Positions 1 to 6,438 of a stretch of DNA of 20,010 bases are shown here, piece by piece (position 1 is the stretch's first letter; each line of letters starts with the position of its first letter). Source of the DNA: an uncultured Oscillibacter sp. (GTDB lineage: Bacteria; Bacillota; Clostridia; Oscillospirales; Oscillospiraceae). Position numbers and translations under genes: made by a program. The stretch covers positions 1-20,010 of the forward strand of contig CABSFC010000045.1 of NCBI GenBank assembly GCA_902476875.1, given 5' to 3'. Under the pieces are notes generated by a model. It had not been told where the DNA came from. It did not search any database and saw only the letters and a program-made list of their open reading frames with translations.

Positions 1-60
1 GGTGCTTTCTTTTCGTTACGTTGTTTAATTTACAAGGTACACGCCGCTTACCGGCAGGTG
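1..60 (-). promoter_or_regulatory. Putative rRNA operon leader with boxA-like sequence
   Basis: Read on the minus strand, this edge segment contains TGTACCTTGTAAATTAAACA followed by an A-rich stretch. It closely resembles the boxA-containing leader found just upstream of 16S rRNA in Firmicutes (the TTTGAAAACT-type element). It lies directly downstream of two tandem promoters that fire leftwards. A short GCCG/CGGC hairpin precedes it. The rRNA gene itself would lie outside the window, so this is inference from leader resemblance and promoter layout. A protein gene to the left with an AT-rich leader is the alternative. Confidence 0.5.
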
Positions 61-66
61 AAATTT

Positions 67-95
67 ACTGTAGCACAAAGTTTTTGGTTTGTCAA
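67..95 (-). promoter_or_regulatory. Sigma-A promoter, proximal of a leftward tandem pair
   Basis: On the minus strand a perfect -35 TTGACA (90-95) is followed after 17 bases by TACAGT (67-72). Transcription would start near position 60 and leave the window on the left. The -35 is a consensus match and the spacing is optimal, but the -10 matches only 4 of 6 bases. Confidence 0.6.
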
Positions 96-164
96 CACTT
101 TTTTCGGAATGTTTTCCGACGTCCGTGTCTCCCGCGCCGTGGCTTCGTGCCGGACAGCTTTGTT

Positions 165-193
165 AGAATATCAAAGCCTTTCCAAAAAGTCAA
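165..193 (-). promoter_or_regulatory. Sigma-A promoter, distal of a leftward tandem pair
   Basis: On the minus strand TTGACT (188-193) and TATTCT (165-170) are separated by 17 bases. The promoter lies 98 bases upstream of the second promoter, a spacing like the P1/P2 pairs of Bacillus rRNA operons. The 200-260 stretch upstream of its -35 is A-rich on this strand and could act as an UP element. Confidence 0.55.
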
Positions 194-271
194 CCCACTT
201 TTTCGCGGTTTGTCTATTTTTTTCTTTTTCTTCCTGTTTTTTTTGATTTTTTCATATTTATTGCTGGCCTT

Positions 272-301
272 TACTAATATCTTTAATATTTAATATTAGT
301 A
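272..301. repeat. AT-only inverted repeat
   Basis: TACTAATAT at 272-280 and ATATTAGTA at 293-301 form a perfect 9-base inverted repeat around a 12-base AT-rich centre. It lies upstream of the leftward promoter pair and behind the TetR terminator. It could be an operator or simply AT-rich spacer; nothing else in 200-375 looks coding. Confidence 0.4.
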
Positions 302-375
302 TTACTTATGAATTTCCTCGCTTTTTACCAGGCGTTTTCGTCATTTTTACAGTTTCGCCCCTACAAAGCAAAACC

Positions 376-398
376 GGAGAGAGCTTTCCGCTCTCTCC
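376..398 (-). terminator. Terminator of the TetR gene
   Basis: A perfect 9-base stem (376-384 with 390-398) has a 5-base loop. It starts 3 bases after the stop codon of the TetR-family gene. On the minus strand it is followed by GGTTTTGCTTTG, a moderate T-rich tail. Confidence 0.65.
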
Positions 399-400
399 AG

Positions 401-970
401 TCAATCCCGGGCCTCGTTCAGATTTTGCAGCATGAAGCGGGCGTTTCCGTTCAGGGCGGTAAAAAGCAGATGCAGCCGCTCCTCCGTGCCCTCCATCTTC
501 TGCCTGCCGATCCACTCCATGAGAATCCCCGCCACGGTCACCGTGTAAATATCCGCCACGAAGTCGATATCCTCCTGTTCGGAGGGCGGCTCCAGCCCCT
601 CCGCCTGGGCCCGCACAAATTGCAGCAGATAGGGCCGCAAAATCCGCTTGAGGAAATCCGCCACCGTCTCGTGGCTGATGGAGTGGTACGCGTTTAGGAT
701 CAGGGACCTCTTTTGCCGCAGATCGTCCATCAGCGCCTCTATTCCGTCGAGCCAGTCCTGATAGCCCATCTGCTCCCGAGTCAGCGTCTCCGCCACGTCC
801 TGAAAGGACCACTCCATCAGGTCGTACACATCGTGGAAGTGGTAGTAAAAGGTCTGCCGGTTGACGCCGCAGTCCTCCACGATGTCCTTGACCGTGATCT
901 TGTCCAGTCTGCGACGGGACAGCAGCTTCTGAAAGGATTCCGCCAGCATGCGCTTCGTCTCCAACGGCAT
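401..970 (-). CDS. TetR/AcrR family transcriptional regulator (DhaS-like)
   Basis: This is a 189-residue one-component repressor-type protein. Residues about 8-50 form the TetR helix-turn-helix, with the typical ITVKDIVEDCGVNRQTFYYHF core. The rest is an all-helical ligand-binding and dimerisation domain of the TetR_C type seen in DhaS-like regulators. The start at 970 is chosen because GGAGG lies 7 bases upstream and the protein then begins just before the HTH; an in-frame extension to 1117 would run through the dpaB terminator and gives Cys/Arg-rich sequence unlike the family. The gene stands alone, between the dipicolinate operon and the AT-rich island, so its target cannot be read from context. 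It may regulate itself, since an extended -10 element lies close upstream. Confidence 0.85.
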   Translation of the reverse strand: MPLETKRMLAESFQKLLSRRRLDKITVKDIVEDCGVNRQTFYYHFHDVYDLMEWSFQDVAETLTREQMGYQDWLDGIEALMDDLRQKRSLILNAYHSISHETVADFLKRILRPYLLQFVRAQAEGLEPPSEQEDIDFVADIYTVTVAGILMEWIGRQKMEGTEERLHLLFTALNGNARFMLQNLNEARD

Positions 971-998
971 ATCATTCCTCCGTCTCTTGGTTTCTCCC

Positions 999-1010
999 AT
1001 CATAGCACAG
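999..1010 (-). promoter_or_regulatory. Extended -10 promoter of the TetR gene
   Basis: The minus strand reads TGTGCTATGAT here: a TG extension plus a 5-of-6 match to TATAAT. No good -35 is seen at 17 bases. The start site would be about 20 bases upstream of the TetR start codon. Confidence 0.4.
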
Positions 1011-1041
1011 GCGGGGCAAAAGGGAAAGCAAATTATAAGGA

Positions 1042-1067
1042 GGGGACGGGAAAAAACTCCCGTCCCC
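1042..1067 (-). terminator. Terminator of the dpaAB operon
   Basis: A perfect 10-base stem (1042-1051 with 1058-1067) with a 6-base loop lies 3 bases after the dpaB stop codon. On the minus strand it is followed by TCCTTATAATTTG, so the T-rich tail is weak. Confidence 0.6.
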
Positions 1068-1070
1068 CTC

Positions 1071-1646
1071 TCACCGCAGCAGCACCGGCTGGAGCTGCTC
1101 GCCCCGCAGGGCGGCATCCACCGTCTCCGGCAGCTTGTCGAAGTCCGCCATCAGGGAGCAGGGCTTCTGCACGGCATTATCCTGCCCAAAAGGCACAAAA
1201 TAATAGTGTTTTCGCACCAGCAGCTCGCCGATGTTCCTGGCGCCCGCCGCCAGCCCGTCGTTGCTGGCCATGGCGATGACCACGGGCCGCCCGTTCCGCA
1301 GGTGGGACTTGGCCGCCATGGTGACGGTGGTGTCCGTGATGCCGGCGGCCAGCTTGGCGATGGTGTTGCCGGTGGCCGGCGCAATGACCAGCACATCCAG
1401 CAGCCCCCTGGGTCCGATGGGCTCCACGGAGGGGAGGTCGCACAGGACATCGTTGCCTGTCAGGTCCTCCAGCTTTTCCAGCAGATCGTCAGAGGCGCCG
1501 AACCGGGTGTCTGTAAAGGCGGCGTTCTCCGAGGTGATGGGGATCACCGTCTCGTAGATCGCCGTCAGCTTTTTCAGTGCTTCCAGCACTTTTTCGTGGG
1601 TGCAAAAGGACCCGCATACCGCAAATCCGACCCGTTCTTTTCTCAC
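1071..1646 (-). CDS. dpaB: Dipicolinate synthase subunit B
   Basis: This 191-residue protein is the flavoprotein-fold subunit of dipicolinate synthase, which with DpaA oxidises the lysine-pathway intermediate dihydrodipicolinate to dipicolinic acid in the mother cell; the acid then fills the spore core as its Ca2+ chelate. The N-terminus has the GFAVCGSFCTHEKV phosphate-loop pattern of the family, the middle has the APATGNTIAKLA segment, and the length is close to the roughly 200 residues of Bacillus SpoVFB. The start is a GTG that overlaps the dpaA stop codon by 4 bases, with AGGTGA just upstream, so translation is probably coupled. Unlike Bacillus, no asd, dapG or dapA follows; a terminator comes immediately after. 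Confidence 0.93.
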   Translation of the reverse strand: MRKERVGFAVCGSFCTHEKVLEALKKLTAIYETVIPITSENAAFTDTRFGASDDLLEKLEDLTGNDVLCDLPSVEPIGPRGLLDVLVIAPATGNTIAKLAAGITDTTVTMAAKSHLRNGRPVVIAMASNDGLAAGARNIGELLVRKHYYFVPFGQDNAVQKPCSLMADFDKLPETVDAALRGEQLQPVLLR

Positions 1647-2497
1647 GCAGGGTCACCTCGTTCTTCCAATAAGATGTAGTACACCGCGTCCCGGATAACC
1701 GCCGCCGCGGTGCGGGGCACCATCCGCCCGGGCAGAGACCTGGCCCAGACGTGGGGCAGGCCCAGGCGCTCCGCCGCCGCGAGATCAATGCCCTGAACGG
1801 ACGCCAGGTCCACGCACAGGCAGTCCCCCGGCAGCTGCGCCAGCAGCGGCTCCCCCAGGACCGGGGAGGGGACCGTGTTGAAGACCGCGCCGAAAGACGA
1901 CAGCGCCCCGTCCAGCCCCCCGGTCTCCAGCGCCCGCAGGCCGTAGGCCCGAATCCAGGCCAGGTCCTCCGGACGGCGGGCGGTGGCGGTCACACTGGCG
2001 CCCAGGCCGTGGAGCCGGTGGCTCAGCAGCTTCCCGATGCGGCCAAAGCCCAGCACCAGGCAGTCCATCCCCAGCAGCGTCCGGTCCAGGCGCTCCATGG
2101 CCACCTGTACGGCGGCCTCCGCCGTGGCGGCAGCGTTGGCGACGGTCAGCTCCTCCCGGAGGAAATAGTCCTCCAGGGTCAGGCCGCAGGCCGCCGCCTC
2201 CTGGCGCTGCTGGGGCTTCACCTGCCCGGCCAGAACCCGCTGCCCGGGCCGCAGGCGCCGGAACAGGTCCATAGTGGGCACCGGGCCCTCCTGACAGTTC
2301 AACACGCCGTCCCCCCTGCACAGCGGCAGGGGCAAAATCACCGCCTCCGCCGACGCGGCGCGGTCCAGCGGGCCGCTGCCGACGGGTTTCCAGGCGTCCA
2401 GTCCGTAAGTATGGACGGTGTTTCCGTCCGCCGCCAGCAGCGCCGCCAGCTCCGCCTGCCGCCTGTCGCCGCCGATGACGCCAAAGGTCTTGTTCAT
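1643..2497 (-). CDS. dpaA: Dipicolinate synthase subunit A
   Basis: This 284-residue protein is the nucleotide-binding, dehydrogenase-like subunit of dipicolinate synthase. An N-terminal domain begins with FGVIGGDRRQAEL, typical of SpoVFA. A Rossmann domain follows with the GFGRIGK loop at about residues 150-156, and the conserved VDLAS motif comes later. The length compares with 297 residues in Bacillus subtilis. The ATG at 2497 is chosen because it begins the conserved domain and has GGGGGAG at a suitable distance; the open frame extends upstream to 2599, but that extension would run through the promoter region. The gene is first in a two-gene operon with dpaB. A sigma-K-like promoter lies 21-46 bases upstream, consistent with late mother-cell expression. 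Its presence shows that the organism is a spore former. Confidence 0.92.
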   Translation of the reverse strand: MNKTFGVIGGDRRQAELAALLAADGNTVHTYGLDAWKPVGSGPLDRAASAEAVILPLPLCRGDGVLNCQEGPVPTMDLFRRLRPGQRVLAGQVKPQQRQEAAACGLTLEDYFLREELTVANAAATAEAAVQVAMERLDRTLLGMDCLVLGFGRIGKLLSHRLHGLGASVTATARRPEDLAWIRAYGLRALETGGLDGALSSFGAVFNTVPSPVLGEPLLAQLPGDCLCVDLASVQGIDLAAAERLGLPHVWARSLPGRMVPRTAAAVIRDAVYYILLEERGDPA

Positions 2498-2517
2498 CCA
2501 GCACTCCCCCTCGCTCC

Positions 2518-2544
2518 ATGGTATGGGGAAAGTCCGCCGGGGGT
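2518..2544 (-). promoter_or_regulatory. Candidate sigma-K promoter of dpaAB
   Basis: The minus strand carries AC (2543-2544), 17 bases, then CATACCAT (2518-2525). This fits the Bacillus sigma-K pattern AC-N16/17-CATANNNT. In B. subtilis spoVF is transcribed by sigma-K RNA polymerase. The start site would lie about 12-16 bases upstream of the dpaA start codon. The -35 signal is only two bases, so chance matching is possible, but the position and gene function agree. Confidence 0.55.
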
Positions 2545-2546
2545 GA

Positions 2547-2575
2547 TTGCCTTTTTTTCGTCTCCGTGGTAAGAT
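2547..2575 (+). promoter_or_regulatory. Sigma-A promoter of the HAD/HD operon
   Basis: TTGCCT (2547-2552) and TAAGAT (2570-2575) are 17 bases apart, and a TG one base before the -10 gives an extended -10. The start site would be near 2582, leaving a leader of about 22 bases with AGGAG at 2592-2596. Its -35 abuts the -35 element of the divergent dpaAB promoter. Confidence 0.6.
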
Positions 2576-2603
2576 GGGATATCTCTCCGAAAGGAGCACA
2601 CAG

Positions 2604-3287
2604 ATGAAATACCCCTACCTGCTGTTTGACGCGGACGACACCCTGTTCGATTTCATGAAAGCCTCCACCCGGGCCTTTTCCGTCATGTGCGCCGTCAACG
2701 GCATCCCCGACACCCCGGAGGTCTACCATCTGTACCACGAGATCAACGAGGTGCTGTGGGCCGCCTTTGACCGGGGCGAGGTGACCAAGGAGTTCGTGAC
2801 GCTGGAGCGGTACGTCCGCTTTTTGAAAGCCCTGGACCTGGACCGGGACCCCGCCCGGTGTAACCGGGACTATCTGGCGGCTCTGGGCCAGGTAGTCTTT
2901 CCCCTGCCTCACGCGGAGGAGGTCTGCCGGACGCTCGCGGAGCGGGGCCACAGGCTGTACATCGTCACCAACGCCGTGGCCTCCGTTCAGCGCAGCCGCC
3001 TGCAAAGCTGTGCCTTTGGCCACCTCTTCACCGACGCTTTCATCTCCGAGGAGGCCGGGGCCTCCAAGCCCCATAAGGCATACTACGACTACGTCCGCGC
3101 CCGGGTGCCCGGTATCACGCCGGAGAACGCCCTGGTCATCGGGGACTCCCTGACCACTGACATCCTGGGTGCCAACAACGCGGGGCTGCCCTGCTGCTGG
3201 TTCAACCCCAGAGGAAGCCGGCGGCGGGAGGGATTGCGGATCGACTACGAGATCGCGGACCTGCGGGAACTGCTGGACATCGTGTGA
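2604..3287 (+). CDS. YjjG/YfnB-type HAD family nucleotidase
   Basis: This 227-residue HAD-superfamily hydrolase matches the YjjG group, house-cleaning 5'-nucleotidases that remove phosphate from non-canonical pyrimidine nucleoside monophosphates. Motif I is FDADDTLFDF, with nucleophile D9 and acid D11. Motif II is VTNA with T122. Motif III contains K155 in GASKPHK. Motif IV is VIGDSLTTDILGA with D181 and D186. Residues about 20-90 form the helical C1 cap. The DADDTLFDF form of motif I is characteristic of this group. The start at 2604 has AGGAG upstream and places motif I at the N-terminus. The stop codon overlaps the ribosome binding site of the next gene, so the two are cotranscribed. The exact substrate is inferred from the family. 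Confidence 0.88.
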   Translation: MKYPYLLFDADDTLFDFMKASTRAFSVMCAVNGIPDTPEVYHLYHEINEVLWAAFDRGEVTKEFVTLERYVRFLKALDLDRDPARCNRDYLAALGQVVFPLPHAEEVCRTLAERGHRLYIVTNAVASVQRSRLQSCAFGHLFTDAFISEEAGASKPHKAYYDYVRARVPGITPENALVIGDSLTTDILGANNAGLPCCWFNPRGSRRREGLRIDYEIADLRELLDIV

Positions 3288-3298
3288 AGGAGGAGCTT

Positions 3299-3802
3299 AT
3301 GAACTATCCCATTGAATCTGTCATCAACGCCATGACCGCCTATGACGCCGGCGATCCCATGCGCATCCACCACTTCCTGAAGGTCCACGCCTTCGCCCGC
3401 CTGATTGGCCTGGAGGAGCGTCTGGCCCCGGAGACCCAATGCACTCTGGAGACCGCCGCCGTGGTCCACGACATCGGCATCCACAGGGCCGAGACCGTCT
3501 ACGGCAACAGCCACGGGAAGTATCAGGAGGAGCTGGGTCCCGCCGAGGCGGACGCCCTTCTGACCGGCCTGCACTGGCCCCGGGCGGTCATCGACCGGGT
3601 GATGTTCCTGGTGGGCCATCACCACACCTACACCGGGATCGACGGCCCGGACTATCAAATTTTGGTGGAGGCGGATTTCCTGGTGAACCTGTACGAGGAC
3701 GAGATCCCGCCCGCGGCCCAGAGGCACGCCTACGAGACCATTTTCAAAACGGAGGCGGGCAAACGGCTGTGCCGGGAGCTGTACCCGGCGGTATGCGCAT
3801 AA
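3299..3802 (+). CDS. HD-domain phosphohydrolase
   Basis: This 167-residue protein has a metal-dependent HD phosphohydrolase domain. The likely metal ligands are H30, the H57-D58 doublet in AAVVHDIGIH, H107/H108 in VGHHHTYTG, and D126 in ADFLVN. Many small HD proteins of this shape are annotated as phosphohydrolases with no defined substrate; nucleotides are the usual guess. The ATG at 3299 is preferred over an in-frame GTG at 3284 because AAGGAGG (3287-3293) lies 5 bases before it. It follows the HAD nucleotidase with an 11-base gap and a strong terminator follows it. Pairing of a nucleotidase with a phosphohydrolase suggests a shared role in nucleotide clean-up or turnover, which is inference. 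Confidence 0.85.
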   Translation: MNYPIESVINAMTAYDAGDPMRIHHFLKVHAFARLIGLEERLAPETQCTLETAAVVHDIGIHRAETVYGNSHGKYQEELGPAEADALLTGLHWPRAVIDRVMFLVGHHHTYTGIDGPDYQILVEADFLVNLYEDEIPPAAQRHAYETIFKTEAGKRLCRELYPAVCA

Positions 3803-3810
3803 CAAACGGA

Positions 3811-3846
3811 GCCGGAGGGGAAATCCCCTCCGGCCCCGTCTTTTTT
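3811..3846 (+). terminator. Intrinsic terminator of the HAD/HD operon
   Basis: A perfect 10-base GC-rich stem (3811-3820 with 3825-3834) with a 4-base AAAT loop is followed by CCCGTC and six T residues at 3841-3846. It also sits just after the minus-strand HEAT-like gene and may stop transcription from that side too, although the tail there is weak. Confidence 0.85.
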
Positions 3847-3867
3847 ACATGTTTCTGTAGGCCCTGG

Positions 3868-4293
3868 TCACAAAAGCGTCCTCATTTCCTCGATATCCTT
3901 TCGGAGCAGAGGCGCCATGCTGTCCGGATACTTTGACAAATCCATTGCGCGCAGTTTCTCCGCGAGTCTCCCGGCCAAGTCCGGTTTACAGGACAGGACG
4001 GTGCGGAGCGCCGCCAAGCACTGTCTGACCGCTGCCGGTTTCTCATCGTCCAGCATTATCAGAAGCGTGTCAAAATTCTTTTCGATTTTGTGTTCCACAT
4101 CCCACCGCGCCTGTGCGCAGGCGAGGCGGAAGCCCCTCACTCTGACAAAGGAGCTTTCGCTTTTCAACAGCCCGATAAACTCCTCAAAACAGTCATAGAG
4201 CACATTCGACTCCGCTGATTCTCTTTCAAGCATGAGCAGCAGCTGATATGCGTCCACATTCCTTTTACTTTTCAGACCAGCTATGATATCCAT
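3868..4293 (-). CDS. Small HEAT-repeat-like alpha-helical protein
   Basis: This 141-residue protein has no catalytic motif that I recognise. It is predicted to be all helical, with a pattern of paired amphipathic helices resembling HEAT repeats: a segment around FVRVRGFRLACAQARW and another around KPAAVRQCLAALRTVL. Similar short proteins are common in Clostridia and are sometimes annotated as SufBD-like or HEAT-repeat proteins, without an established function. A GGAGG lies 7 bases upstream of the ATG at 4293. It is the last gene of the polA-tsaD run, 63 bases after tsaD. Its codons are visibly more A+T-rich than those of its neighbours, which may mean a later arrival. A protein-interaction role is the most that can be inferred. 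Confidence 0.75.
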   Translation of the reverse strand: MDIIAGLKSKRNVDAYQLLLMLERESAESNVLYDCFEEFIGLLKSESSFVRVRGFRLACAQARWDVEHKIEKNFDTLLIMLDDEKPAAVRQCLAALRTVLSCKPDLAGRLAEKLRAMDLSKYPDSMAPLLRKDIEEMRTLL

Positions 4294-4356
4294 TTCGAGC
4301 CTCCGCCAACTTCCGTCCGCCGTTCTGAATCCTCCGGCAGCCGCCCATGCCGCGCC

Positions 4357-5364
4357 TCACTCCGCGATGTCCCGGGTGGCGTAGGCGTTCAGGTCCATGC
4401 CCGCCGTGTGGCCCGCCAGGTACTCATAGTACCCCTGGGCGCCGATCATGGCCCCGTTGTCGCCGCACAGTTTCAGCGGCGGCAGGTACAGTCTGCAGCC
4501 CGCTTTCGCGCAGGCCCGCTCCAAATCTCCCCGAATGACGGAGTTGGCCGCCACGCCGCCGGCGGCCACGATGACCTGCCGTCCCGCCTGCCGGGCGGCC
4601 TCCATGGCCCGGGGCACCAGCGTGTCGCTGACGGCCTGGGCAAAGTCCCGGGCCAGCGCCGCACGGTCCAGCGCCTCCCCCACCTGTTCGGCGTGGTGGG
4701 CCAGATTCACCACCGCCGTCTTCAATCCGGAGAAGCTCATGTCCAGCGGCGCGCCGTCCACGTGAGCGTGGGGCAGCTTGTACACGCCGCCCGCCGACTG
4801 CTGGGCCAGTCGGTCCATAGGCCCGCCGCCGGGGTAGGGCAGGCCCAGCACCCGGGCCGCCTTGTCAAAGCACTCCCCCGCCGCGTCGTCCCGGGTGGCG
4901 CCCAGGATGTGCATATCGGTGTAGTCCCGCACGTCCACGATCAGCGTGTTGCCGCCGGAGATGGCCAGGGCCAGGAAGGGCGGCTCCAGCTCCGGAAAGG
5001 CCAGATAGTTGGCCGCGATGTGGCCCCGGATGTGGTGGACCGGGATCAGGGGCACGTCCAGGGCGTAGGCCACGGACTTGGCGAAGCTCAGGCCCACCAG
5101 CACCGCGCCGATGAGGCCCGGGGCGTAGGTCACCGCCACGGCGTCGATATCCCGCCGGGTGCAGTCCGCGTCGGCCAGAGCCTTTTCCGTCAGGGCGGTG
5201 ATAGCCTCCACATGCTTCCGGGAGGCGATCTCCGGCACCACGCCGCCGTACAGCGCGTGCATGTCCGCCTGGGAGGCGATGGCGTCGGACAGGACCCTGC
5301 GTCCGTCCTCCACCACCGCCACAGCGGTTTCGTCGCAGGAGGATTCAAAGGCTAGTATCTTCAT
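4357..5364 (-). CDS. tsaD: tRNA N6-threonylcarbamoyladenosine synthase subunit TsaD
   Basis: TsaD transfers the threonylcarbamoyl group from TC-AMP to A37 of tRNAs that read ANN codons, working with TsaB and TsaE in the cytoplasm. The 335-residue sequence is full length. It opens with ILAFESSCDETAVAVV and has the HxxxH metal site in IPVHHIRGH, the LAISGGNT phosphate-binding motif, and the C-terminal CGDNGAMIG motif, all typical of the ASKHA-fold TsaD/Kae1 family. ATG 5364 begins at the conserved N-terminus. In-frame GTG codons at 5370 and 5385 are possible alternatives, because GGAG sits at 5376-5379 and the GTG at 5385 would overlap the previous stop by 4 bases. It follows rimI and a second GNAT gene; tsaB and tsaE are not in the window. 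Confidence 0.95.
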   Translation of the reverse strand: MKILAFESSCDETAVAVVEDGRRVLSDAIASQADMHALYGGVVPEIASRKHVEAITALTEKALADADCTRRDIDAVAVTYAPGLIGAVLVGLSFAKSVAYALDVPLIPVHHIRGHIAANYLAFPELEPPFLALAISGGNTLIVDVRDYTDMHILGATRDDAAGECFDKAARVLGLPYPGGGPMDRLAQQSAGGVYKLPHAHVDGAPLDMSFSGLKTAVVNLAHHAEQVGEALDRAALARDFAQAVSDTLVPRAMEAARQAGRQVIVAAGGVAANSVIRGDLERACAKAGCRLYLPPLKLCGDNGAMIGAQGYYEYLAGHTAGMDLNAYATRDIAE

Positions 5365-5381
5365 GGTCACACATCTCTCCT

Positions 5382-5981
5382 TCACTGTTCCCAGGGCACT
5401 TTGGGTCCCGGACCCGCGCCGGGGTCGTAGGGAATACGCACATATTTCTCGAATTTTCCGGGCGCGAAGGTGTTTTGATAGACAAACCGGTGCTCCCGCA
5501 TCAGGGCGTTCTCGTCCACCGCTCCCTCCGCCAGATAGAGCGTCTTATAGTGTACGCCGAACATCTCCGTGTCGTATCCGGCGGTGCGCAGGCCGTTGCG
5601 GGCGTAAAACCCCAGCCGCCGCTCCGCCATGGCGGGGTCCGGGGCGTGCTCCGGCGCCTCGCTCTCGCCAAAGATCACCGTCCCCCGCTCCCGCTCCCGG
5701 AGCTTATGCAGCATCACCGCGCCCAGCCCCGCGTTGCGGCGGCGGGCGGAGACGCAGAGGTAGTCCAGCAGCGCCCAGCCGGGATGGCCCAGCCACAGAA
5801 AGCACTCCCCCACGATATCGTCTCCGTCGAAGAGGCACCAGGGCCGGTACCAGCCGTCCCGCCACATCCGTTCCATATTTTCCAGCGGTTTCAGCTCCGC
5901 CGCGGGAAAGGCCTCCCGCAAATCCATGTCATAGACCGTCCGCAGCTGTTCAGGAGACGGTATCCGCAGTTCCATTGGCAT
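5382..5981 (-). CDS. GNAT family N-acetyltransferase
   Basis: This 199-residue protein has the GNAT fold. The acetyl-CoA-binding motif A region is LLDYLCVSARRRNAGLGAVML at about residues 71-91, with the R-x-x-G-x-G/A type loop in RRNAGLGA, and the later GFYARNGLR segment corresponds to the conserved final strand region. The substrate cannot be assigned. Its start lies 32 bases inside the rimI reading frame, in another frame, with AAGGGAG just before it; a second ATG two codons later is equally possible. It ends next to tsaD. Overlap with rimI implies coupled translation, so an acetylation role related to the RimI-TsaD group is possible but unproven. Confidence 0.85.
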   Translation of the reverse strand: MPMELRIPSPEQLRTVYDMDLREAFPAAELKPLENMERMWRDGWYRPWCLFDGDDIVGECFLWLGHPGWALLDYLCVSARRRNAGLGAVMLHKLRERERGTVIFGESEAPEHAPDPAMAERRLGFYARNGLRTAGYDTEMFGVHYKTLYLAEGAVDENALMREHRFVYQNTFAPGKFEKYVRIPYDPGAGPGPKVPWEQ

Positions 5982-6435
5982 TGAACTCCCTTGTCATGAT
6001 GATGGCATCCTCCCTGGGATGCTCGTAGTAATTCTTCCGCCGCCCCGCGCTGCGGAAGCCCCGGCTGCCGTAGAGGGCGATGGCGTCGTAGTTGGAGGCC
6101 CGGACCTCCAGCGTCAGGAAAGCCAGGCGGTTGCCCTGGGCGAAGTCCAGGAATACCTGCAGCAGCTTTCCCGCGACCCCCTGCTTCCGGCACTCCGGGC
6201 GCACCGCGATGTTGGTGATGTAGCCCTCGTCCAGCACCACCTGGAGGCCGGCGTAGCCCGCGACCCTTCCGCCGTCGTCCAGCGCCACCAGAAAGGCGGA
6301 CAGGGCGTTGTCCAGCTCCTCCGCCAGCATATTCCGGGACCAGGGGGTGGAGAAGCAGATGCGCTCCAGCTCCGCCACCTCGTCCAGATGGTCCGCGTTC
6401 ATGGGGACGATGCGCACGTGCATTTGTTGGCTCAT
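5950..6435 (-). CDS. rimI: Ribosomal protein S18-alanine N-acetyltransferase
   Basis: This 161-residue GNAT enzyme matches RimI, which acetylates the N-terminal alanine of ribosomal protein S18. The core contains GYITNIAVRPECRKQGVAGKLL (motif A, here read with its Q-G-V-A-G loop) and the family-typical end ALYGSRGF followed by GRRKNYY and EDAIIM. The length is normal. RimI and TsaD genes are neighbours in many Firmicutes. The gene begins 3 bases after the stop of the membrane-protein gene and overlaps the next GNAT gene. The start at 6435 has a GAGG about 12 bases upstream; a second ATG lies four codons downstream at 6423. Substrate specificity is inferred from homology. Confidence 0.88.
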   Translation of the reverse strand: MSQQMHVRIVPMNADHLDEVAELERICFSTPWSRNMLAEELDNALSAFLVALDDGGRVAGYAGLQVVLDEGYITNIAVRPECRKQGVAGKLLQVFLDFAQGNRLAFLTLEVRASNYDAIALYGSRGFRSAGRRKNYYEHPREDAIIMTREFNANGTADTVS

Positions 6436-6438
6436 GAT

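Noticed and set aside
21..293. A 90-codon Phe-rich open frame in the AT-rich island
   Set aside because: It is low complexity, runs through the leftward promoters, and lacks a ribosome binding site.
1071..1117. Longer TetR protein starting at 1117
   Set aside because: The extension reads through the dpaB stop region and terminator, is Cys/Arg-rich, and lacks a good ribosome binding site; the start at 970 has GGAGG at proper spacing.
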